Shown here: positions 33,056 through 38,323 of the stretch, piece by piece
Numbering within the stretch: position 1 is the first letter of the stretch
Layout of the letters: every line of letters begins with the position of its first letter
Assembly (NCBI GenBank): GCA_016650365.1
Contig: JAENVV010000006.1
Coordinates: 1 to 38,323, forward strand
From: Acidimicrobiia bacterium
GTDB lineage: Bacteria > Actinomycetota > Acidimicrobiia > Spongiisociales > JAENVV01
Length of the DNA stretch: 38,323 bases
Direction of reading: 5' to 3'
Made by a program: the position numbers and the translations under genes
The notes under the pieces: model-generated
Database searches by the model: none
The model's input: the letters and a program-made list of their open reading frames with translations, nothing else
Told to the model about the DNA's origin: nothing

Positions 33056-34283
33056 GCTTTTCGAAGGCACTCCGCAAGGCGCGTTCGACGTGTTCAGGGC
33101 GGTCGGCCGTGGCGAATAGGAACCCGAGGTAGCGGTTGCCTTCCGGCCATGCCTCGACCCGTTCGCCCACGGGAATGCTGATCGTAAGCTTGGTTATGCC
33201 CGGGACCTTCAGCGCGGCTTGCGTCCCGTGGACTCCCCGGAAAAAGCCAGTCGTGGCGGTAGGCAGCATCATCACTCCGGAGGCGGCGTGATATGGGCGA
33301 ATCTCGGGAATTCTCATACCGAGGGCTGCCCGGAGCAGCATGGTTTCGAGGCTGGTCCCGAGGAGGCCAAATTGCAGGGCTTGACCGCACAGGCCACCGA
33401 TTGGTCGGGCAGCTATTTCAATGACTCGAACGAAGGATCCATCGATACGGAGCTCGGCATGGATCGGGCCTTCGGTTAGACCGATCGCATCAATCGCTCT
33501 CTGGGTGGTGGCGGCCACCTCGGTAAGTATTTCTGGATGGTGCCGGGAGGGGGTTATGTACAGGGACTCCTCGAAGAACGGCCCGTCAAGCGGATCGGGC
33601 TTGTCCAGGACCGCAAGTATCTTCAGGCGACCGCCGACGAGCACGCCTTCGACCGCTACTTCCTGGCCGGGCACGAACCGTTCAAAGAGCAGTGGTTCGT
33701 TGGGGTTGCGGCCTGCGCACGCCAGGATTCGTCGGATTCGATCCACCGCTTCTGGTGCTTCTTGCGGTGAGTTGATCCGGATGACCCCCTGAGAAGCCGC
33801 CAAACTCAGGGGTTTGATGACCAGTGGCATGGTCAATGCGGAAGCCGCCTGAGCCGGATCTGCCGACCGTTCGACGACGACGAAGGGCGGCTGGGCCACC
33901 TTGCCGCGCAACGCCCGACGTAACATGGCCTTCTCCCTCGTGATGGCGACTGCCGCAGGATGGTTATGCGCGAGTTTGAGGTCGTGGGCGGCGTAGGCAG
34001 CCACCAGCATGCTTTGATCGTCGACTGGCACGATCGCTGCGAATGGGGTGGTGGCATGCCGTTCGACGATGACGGCCGCCGCTTGAATCGGATTGCCAAG
34101 ATCGACGAGAAGAAAGTCGGCGTCGTCAAGAAGTAACTGGCGGCGCTCCGACACGACCGTGAGTCGAACTCCAAGGTCGCCGGCAGCTTCGATGAAAGCT
34201 GTGGCCCGATACGTCTCTGAGGGAAGGATGATCGCGACGCGTTGCACGTCTCCATATTTGCCGGTTTGTGCGATGACAGCCAA
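33015..34283 (-). CDS. ATP-grasp domain ligase of unknown substrate
   Basis: A predicted carboxylate-amine or carboxylate-thiol ligase of about 410-422 residues. An N-terminal Rossmann-like region (RVAIILPSETYRA, then IVPVDDQSMLVAAYAA) precedes the ATP-grasp fold: LVIKPLSLAASQGVIRI, LLFERFVPGQEVAVEGVL and the metal-binding VRVIEIAARPIGGLCGQ. This order resembles amino-acid ligases and carbamoyl-phosphate-synthase-like enzymes, but the substrate cannot be named. The frame runs to TTG 34283; GTG 34247 would start MQRVAIILPS, right at the fold, with GGAG two bases before it, so the true start is uncertain. Its end overlaps the channel-like gene. Confidence 0.82.
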   Translation of the reverse strand: MAVIAQTGKYGDVQRVAIILPSETYRATAFIEAAGDLGVRLTVVSERRQLLLDDADFLLVDLGNPIQAAAVIVERHATTPFAAIVPVDDQSMLVAAYAAHDLKLAHNHPAAVAITREKAMLRRALRGKVAQPPFVVVERSADPAQAASALTMPLVIKPLSLAASQGVIRINSPQEAPEAVDRIRRILACAGRNPNEPLLFERFVPGQEVAVEGVLVGGRLKILAVLDKPDPLDGPFFEESLYITPSRHHPEILTEVAATTQRAIDAIGLTEGPIHAELRIDGSFVRVIEIAARPIGGLCGQALQFGLLGTSLETMLLRAALGMRIPEIRPYHAASGVMMLPTATTGFFRGVHGTQAALKVPGITKLTISIPVGERVEAWPEGNRYLGFLFATADRPEHVERALRSAFEKLTIEIDEVPSESA

Positions 34284-34323
34284 AACTGAAGTAACATAGC
34301 GTTTCGCGCACAGTGGAGATCCC

Positions 34324-34953
34324 TTGAGTACTCAACCGCTTTCGATAACCGATGATGCTGTCGGCAAGATTATCGAGATTCGCGATGGCGAAGAGTCCGA
34401 ACACGAACTTGCCCTATTTATCGAGATTACCGGTATCAAAGGCCCACAGTTTGTCTACGAGCTGAGCTTCATGCCGGTTTCGGACCAAAAAGAAACCGAT
34501 GAGAGCTACACCTACGGACTGCTGTCGGTTCTTATTCCGAAGAAAGATGTCGTCAACCTCGACGGCGCCGTGCTGTCGCTCGGATCTGACCCGGCCAACC
34601 CGGCATTGGCGATTGATAACCCCAACCAGCCATCCACGCCGTTGATGAGCGGGGCAGGCATCCCGGGGGATTTGGTTGGCCCGCTCGCCGACAAGGTCCA
34701 GCAAGTGCTCGAGCGTCAGGTCAATCCTTCCATCGCCGGACACGGGGGAGCGGCTCGTCTCGTTTCTGTCGATGACCGGACCGCGTATCTCGAGCTGATG
34801 GGCGGCTGTCAGGGCTGTGGCATGGCATCTGTAACGCTCAAGCAGGGGATTGAGCGGATCCTTAAGGATGCGATTCCCGAGTTGCTGGCGGTGGAGGACG
34901 TGACGGATCATGCTTCCGGCACTGACCCCTACTACGAGGCCGCCAAGAAGTAA
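34324..34953 (+). CDS. nfuA: NfuA-type Fe-S cluster carrier
   Basis: A 209-residue Fe-S carrier that delivers clusters to apoproteins. The N-terminal ~110 residues look like a degenerate A-type (IscA-like) domain with no cysteines, as in E. coli NfuA. The C-terminal NifU domain contains GGCQGCGMAS, whose CXXC cysteines 162 and 165 bind the shared cluster at a dimer interface. TTG 34324 is the start, with GGAGA four bases upstream. It diverges from the ATP-grasp gene. The TAA stop is directly followed by the stop region of the minus-strand pseudogene. SufE, at 12417, is part of the same general pathway. Confidence 0.92.
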   Translation: MSTQPLSITDDAVGKIIEIRDGEESEHELALFIEITGIKGPQFVYELSFMPVSDQKETDESYTYGLLSVLIPKKDVVNLDGAVLSLGSDPANPALAIDNPNQPSTPLMSGAGIPGDLVGPLADKVQQVLERQVNPSIAGHGGAARLVSVDDRTAYLELMGGCQGCGMASVTLKQGIERILKDAIPELLAVEDVTDHASGTDPYYEAAKK

Positions 34954-35396
34954 TCAGCGGGTTTCGATCCGCAAGATGTGGGTTCAGTTCGCCCAAACCA
35001 GGCCGGCTCGAGTTTCCAGTCGAATCCAGGGTTCCTTGATGGCATCCGATATCCGTTTTCCCCGCCCCTCCTCAAACAGGAGTTGTCCATCAAATCGATG
35101 TCCGCCCACCAGTTCGATCAGGGCGTGGGCCCGCCCGTAGTAACCAACGGGGTCGGCGCCGGACACGGCCCGGATGGCCGACACCGCCGCTTTGCCGATC
35201 AGCTGAAATCTTTCTGCGCGGATCTCTTGAATGGGAGCATCGGCTCGCCGTCGTCGGTCAGCAGTTCGCCGATTGTCTCAGCCCCGCTCCGATGAATCGA
35301 TTGGTGAGCCAGGAAAATCGTTGCTGCGTCCACCGCCCCGTTGACGAGATACAGCGTGGCAGGCACCGGTTGTTTTTTGACGTGTAAAGCCTCCAT
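34954..35396 (-). pseudogene. Frameshifted paralogue of the PilT-linked protein
   Basis: Two overlapping minus-strand reading frames together align along the whole length of the intact neighbour at 35457. From ATG 35396, MEALHVKKQPVPATLYLVNG aligns with MNDYRVAKLETPASLYLTNS. The first frame then stops at 35199. The adjacent frame carries on with FQLIGKAAVSAIRAVSGA, then VGGHRFDGQLLFEEGRGKRI, matching FFLVGRHHIVGTEVLATSAG and GDRISDAL of the neighbour. Losing one base near 35205-35210 explains the break. The second frame has a stop at 34984 whose readthrough would give THILRIETR, similar to the neighbour's end, so it may be either a second lesion or just a shorter end. A sequencing error cannot be excluded. 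Confidence 0.75.
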
Positions 35397-35456
35397 GGGC
35401 ACCAACCCTAGCCCTGGAGGCCACGCAAAGCGGTTGCTCTGAGCTGGCATGATTCG

Positions 35457-35906
35457 CTAGCTGTCTGTGTGCGCTTTGATGATGTGTTGCCGGCTCAGCC
35501 ACGTGATGACCGAACCGGTCTGGAGAGCGTGCCAGTCGAAATCGCCGTTGAGGGCATCTGAGATTCGGTCACCCATTCCGGCCGGAATGCGCAGCTGGCC
35601 TTGGAAGATATGACCGCCGGTGGTCTCGATCCGGGCGGGCACGCTGCTGACCAGGTTCTTGGCACCGGCGGAGGTTGCCAAAACTTCGGTGCCGACGATG
35701 TGATGGCGACCGACGAGGAAGAACCGACCGGCCTGATCGTGCATTGGCAGCATGGGGCTTGATGAACGCATCAGATCCAACACGGTCTCATGGCCACTGT
35801 GCGTGGCTGAGAACTCTGCAAGGAACACTGTGCCGCGAACGACGGTGGAATTGGTCAGGTACAGGGAAGCGGGGGTTTCAAGCTTGGCGACCCGGTAGTC
35901 GTTCAT
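35457..35906 (-). CDS. Conserved PilT-linked protein of unknown function
   Basis: A 149-residue protein. Its two halves look alike: ASLYLTNSTVVRGTVFLAE...SGHETVLDLM in residues ~13-46 and ARIETTGGHIFQGQLRIP...MGDRISDAL in ~91-120. Each has strands with a central glycine, then a polar-helix segment with a conserved Asp, so I infer a duplicated small beta-barrel-type domain, possibly PilZ-like or DUF6812-like. The start overlaps the pilT stop by four bases, so translation is coupled to pilT. The following copy is a frameshifted paralogue. I assign no function; a role in regulating PilT or a pilus is a guess from coupling. Confidence 0.75.
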   Translation of the reverse strand: MNDYRVAKLETPASLYLTNSTVVRGTVFLAEFSATHSGHETVLDLMRSSSPMLPMHDQAGRFFLVGRHHIVGTEVLATSAGAKNLVSSVPARIETTGGHIFQGQLRIPAGMGDRISDALNGDFDWHALQTGSVITWLSRQHIIKAHTDS

Positions 35907-36982
35907 GCCTGTTTGGCTGGATGGTCGGGAGGCAAGAACGGAAGGATGAGCTCGGTGTTAATGGCACGTTCGAAAGCGGTTTCCGGGTCGATACGCTTGG
36001 CCGTCAGAAGCTCAAGAATGGCGTGGTCGAGTGTTTGCATTCCTCCTGACCGCCCGGTTTGCATCAACGAGGGAATCTGGAAGGTCTTTCCTTCGCGGAT
36101 CAGGTTGGCGATCGCCGGGGTGCCGATCATGATCTCGAGAGCGGCTACCCGGCCCGGGGTATCGACGGTCCGAAACAGCGTTTGTGCAACGACGGCCTTG
36201 AGCGAGTCTGCCAATGTTGAGCGTATCTGTTCCTGCTCATCGGCGGGAAACACCTCGATGATCCGATCGACCGTCTTGGCCGCGTTGTTGGTGTGAAGCG
36301 TACCGAAGACCAGGTGGCCGGTGGCGGCGGCCTCGATGGCAAGGCGAATGGTTTCCAGGTCGCGCATTTCGCCAACCAGGATGATGTCCGGGTCTTCGCG
36401 CAGCGCCGCCCTGAGTGCGGCTGAGAACGAACGTGTATGGCTGCCGACCTCCCGATGGTTCACGAGAGCCATCCGGCTCTTGTGGACAAATTCGACCGGG
36501 TCCTCGATCGTCAGGATGTGATCATTTCTGGTCTTGTTCGCCTCGTCGATGATGGCCGCCAACGTGGTGGACTTGCCAGATCCAGTTGGGCCGGTAACGA
36601 GTACGAGGCCCTTGTGGAGTTGGGCCAGGTTTGTCACCTGGCGCGGAAGATTCAGCTGCTCACAGGTGAGGATGTCTTCGGGGATGAGACGGAACACGGC
36701 CGCTGCTCCGCTTTTTTGTACAAAGAGGTTGGCCCGGAAGCGGGCCAGACCGGGCACCTGGTACCCAAAATCGACGTCACCGCTCTCCTCGAAGGACGCC
36801 CAGAGCTCCGGCGGCGTGATTTCCCGCAGCAAAGCTCTGACCGTCTGGTCATTGAGCCGCTCGGACTTGACCCGAACCAGGTTGCCGTGGATTCGCATGA
36901 TCGGAACCTGGCCGGCGACCAGGTGAAGGTCCGACCCACCTTGTTGATGGAGCCCCCGAAAGAGCGGATCAAGTTTGGCCAT
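35903..36982 (-). CDS. pilT: Type IV pilus retraction ATPase PilT
   Basis: A 359-residue secretion-type ATPase that powers pilus retraction and twitching. Walker A is GPTGSGKST at residues 131-139 (Lys137). The Asp box LTIEDPVEFVHKS and Walker B region EDPDIILVGEMRD follow, with a His box TGHLVFGTLHTNNA. The PilT-specific C-terminal motif appears as NLIREGKTFQIPSLMQTG (AIRE-like with LIRE), close to the consensus. AGAGGG is four bases before the ATG. No other pilus gene (pilB, pilC, pilin) is within the window. It heads a minus-strand run with the small protein and its decayed copy. Confidence 0.95.
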   Translation of the reverse strand: MAKLDPLFRGLHQQGGSDLHLVAGQVPIMRIHGNLVRVKSERLNDQTVRALLREITPPELWASFEESGDVDFGYQVPGLARFRANLFVQKSGAAAVFRLIPEDILTCEQLNLPRQVTNLAQLHKGLVLVTGPTGSGKSTTLAAIIDEANKTRNDHILTIEDPVEFVHKSRMALVNHREVGSHTRSFSAALRAALREDPDIILVGEMRDLETIRLAIEAAATGHLVFGTLHTNNAAKTVDRIIEVFPADEQEQIRSTLADSLKAVVAQTLFRTVDTPGRVAALEIMIGTPAIANLIREGKTFQIPSLMQTGRSGGMQTLDHAILELLTAKRIDPETAFERAINTELILPFLPPDHPAKQA

Positions 36983-37249
36983 GTGACCCTCTGTCGTCGA
37001 ATTGCATCGCCGAGCGTTGCTATGACTCCATCGACCCTTCTGGCGTCCTGGTTGAGGACAACCTTGCTAGCCGGGTGGCGGGCGGCCATGGAGCCAGTCT
37101 CACTATTCCCCATGGTCACGCTGGGTTTTGGGTATTTGTTGGTCCTGAGGTCTGGAGCACTGAGTCCTTACGCCGGCGATCATATTTGTCGCGGCCGGGA
37201 ATGAGCTGACCGGAAGTACGGAGGATCCCGGGTAGCCAGGCGATCCGCG

Positions 37250-37255
37250 TAGGCT
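37250..37255 (+). promoter_or_regulatory. Putative -10 box (TAGGCT) for the M50 protease gene
   Basis: TAGGCT ends six bases before ATG 37262. The 279-base gap between it and divergent pilT holds no other feature I can support. Confidence 0.5.
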
Positions 37256-37261
37256 GTCGGC

Positions 37262-38323
37262 ATGAATGACGGCGAAGGATACGTACGAGAGAACCCTCCT
37301 CCGCTGCCGAAGCGCCGTACGGCGTTAAAGGGCATTTACCTCGGTCGAGTGTTTGGGATTCCGGTGACGGCAGGTCCTTCATGGGTCGTGATCATGGCCT
37401 TGCTGACCTGGAGCCTTCAGAACAACCTCGACGCCGGGCCGGCTGGTTGGCTAGCCGGTGCGTTCGGAGCCTGCATGTTCGGGGCGGGGGTTCTTCTCCA
37501 TGAGGTCTCCCATTCAGTGGTGGCGATCCGCCGGGGCGTCCCCGTCAAGCGCATCCGGTTGATGATATTCGGTGGGGTGTCTGAGTTGGCCCATGAAGCA
37601 AAGCGGCCCGGCGATGAATTTATGATTGCTGCTTCGGGGCCGGTCTCTTCGGCCGCGTTGGGGGTTTTGTTTCTCGCCGCAACGAATCTCACATCTTCAG
37701 CCGTTCTGGATCCGACGCTTCGTTGGGTCGGGTGGATCAACATCTGGTTGGCGGTTACGAACCTTTTGCCGGGGATCCCTCTTGATGGCGGTCGAGTGCT
37801 TAGGTCGGCGGTTTGGAAGGCGACCGGTAACCGGGTTCAGGCGACCAGGGTGGCGGCCCGGGTGGGTCAGGTCCTCGGTGGGGTCATTGTCTTGACCGGG
37901 TTAGTTCTGTTCGGATGGCTTGGGTTTGATGGTCTGTGGATCGGGTTTATTGGATGGATTCTGTTCGGGGCGGCTAGCGCGTCGTACGCACAACCTTTTA
38001 CCGACAGCGACCTGCTGGAGCTACCGGTTGATCGGGTCATGCACCGGGTAGAGGCATATGTTTCTCCGGCGGCAGGAGTTGAGACCGTCGTGTTCGGTGA
38101 GCATGAGGTGGTCCCGGTGATGGGGCCGTGGGGTGACGTACTCGGGGTTCTGCATCGTTCGGCAATAGATCCGGCAAGTACTCAGCAGGTGAGAGATGCC
38201 ATGATCCCGGTTCGTAAGGCGGAGATTGTTGCCAGTGGCACCACAGTCGGCAGTCTTCTCATGGCATTGGGTTCGGCCGATTTCAACGCAGCCGTGTTGG
38301 CCTCCGGGGAACCGGTCGGCACC
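37262..38323 (+). CDS. Site-2-protease-type M50 zinc metalloprotease with CBS-like region (partial)
   Basis: The open frame runs from ATG 37262 off the window end (354 codons). It encodes a multi-pass intramembrane metalloprotease of family M50. The zinc motif HEVSH is at residues 80-84 inside a helix. The second motif NLLPGIPLDGGRVLRS provides the third zinc ligand Asp. IFGGVSEL is the conserved loop between them. About six hydrophobic segments precede a soluble region starting near ASYAQPF, which resembles the start of a CBS-domain pair (ELPVDRVMHRVEAYVSPAA). This is the subfamily linked to regulated proteolysis in many bacteria; its substrate is unknown and the C-terminus is cut off. Confidence 0.92.
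   Translation, partial: MNDGEGYVRENPPPLPKRRTALKGIYLGRVFGIPVTAGPSWVVIMALLTWSLQNNLDAGPAGWLAGAFGACMFGAGVLLHEVSHSVVAIRRGVPVKRIRLMIFGGVSELAHEAKRPGDEFMIAASGPVSSAALGVLFLAATNLTSSAVLDPTLRWVGWINIWLAVTNLLPGIPLDGGRVLRSAVWKATGNRVQATRVAARVGQVLGGVIVLTGLVLFGWLGFDGLWIGFIGWILFGAASASYAQPFTDSDLLELPVDRVMHRVEAYVSPAAGVETVVFGEHEVVPVMGPWGDVLGVLHRSAIDPASTQQVRDAMIPVRKAEIVASGTTVGSLLMALGSADFNAAVLASGEPVGT

Noticed and set aside
35199-35215. Programmed frameshifting in the PilT-linked paralogue
   Set aside because: No classical slippery heptamer or downstream hairpin was seen at the break; decay or sequencing error is simpler.
36652-37119. 155-codon minus-strand frame starting upstream of pilT
   Set aside because: Most of it overlaps pilT in another frame, and pilT has its own ribosome binding site and family-typical start.
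1-38323. Mobile elements, CRISPR arrays or a prophage
   Set aside because: No transposase, integrase, repeat-spacer pattern or phage structural gene was seen across the window.

Overview
The window looks like chromosomal DNA from a high-GC actinomycete, probably an uncultivated Acidimicrobiia-like lineage. This is an inference. It rests on base composition of roughly 60% G+C by eye, on mycobacterial-style acyl-CoA genes, on frequent GTG/TTG starts, and on many start codons lying 6-9 bases after a TANNNT box, which suggests leaderless transcripts. I see no tRNA, rRNA, CRISPR array, insertion sequence, phage gene or integrase. The longest gene-free stretch is about 280 bases.

Layout. 1-1364: tail of a glycine-rich membrane or secreted protein, then a secreted PQQ-type sugar dehydrogenase lipoprotein with a frameshifted C-terminus. 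1435-7783: a tight four-gene operon nurA-herA-sbcD-sbcC, a complete DNA-end-resection set in the combination known from archaea (nurA-herA-mre11-rad50). 7784-9407: gpsA, then two small FlgM-like proteins. 9450-10900: a DUF368 undecaprenyl-phosphate translocase with a structured 3' UTR and terminator, diverging from a lipoprotein cytochrome c. 10885-14532: murI, a 3-hydroxyacyl-CoA dehydrogenase-type SDR and sufE on the minus strand; a phosphoribosyltransferase and a rhodanese on the plus strand. 14585-17733: an AI-2E family permease and a clear amylosucrase.

17865-25739 is a lipid-degradation island: SDR, alpha-methylacyl-CoA racemase and acyl-CoA synthetase, then (after a cNMP-binding protein and a DUF4870 protein) a split multifunctional-enzyme-2 pair (SDR dehydrogenase plus MaoC hydratase) and an acyl-CoA dehydrogenase. 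Together these cover activation, epimerisation, dehydrogenation, hydration and second dehydrogenation of 2-methyl-branched acyl-CoAs; only a thiolase is absent.

25767-34953 holds a lipoprotein, thiamine pyrophosphokinase, an S9 peptidase, 6-phosphofructokinase, 4-alpha-glucanotransferase (which could act on the alpha-glucan made by amylosucrase), a two-TM ion-channel-like protein, an ATP-grasp ligase and an NfuA-type Fe-S carrier. 34954-36982 is a minus-strand pilT unit: pilT, a small protein of unknown function, and a frameshifted paralogue of that protein. The window ends inside a site-2-protease-type M50 metalloprotease gene.

The features I would look at first are the bacterial nurA-herA-sbcDC operon with its unusual HerA P-loop, the PilT-linked protein family with one decayed copy, the paired FlgM-like proteins without flagellar genes, and the consistent leaderless-promoter geometry.
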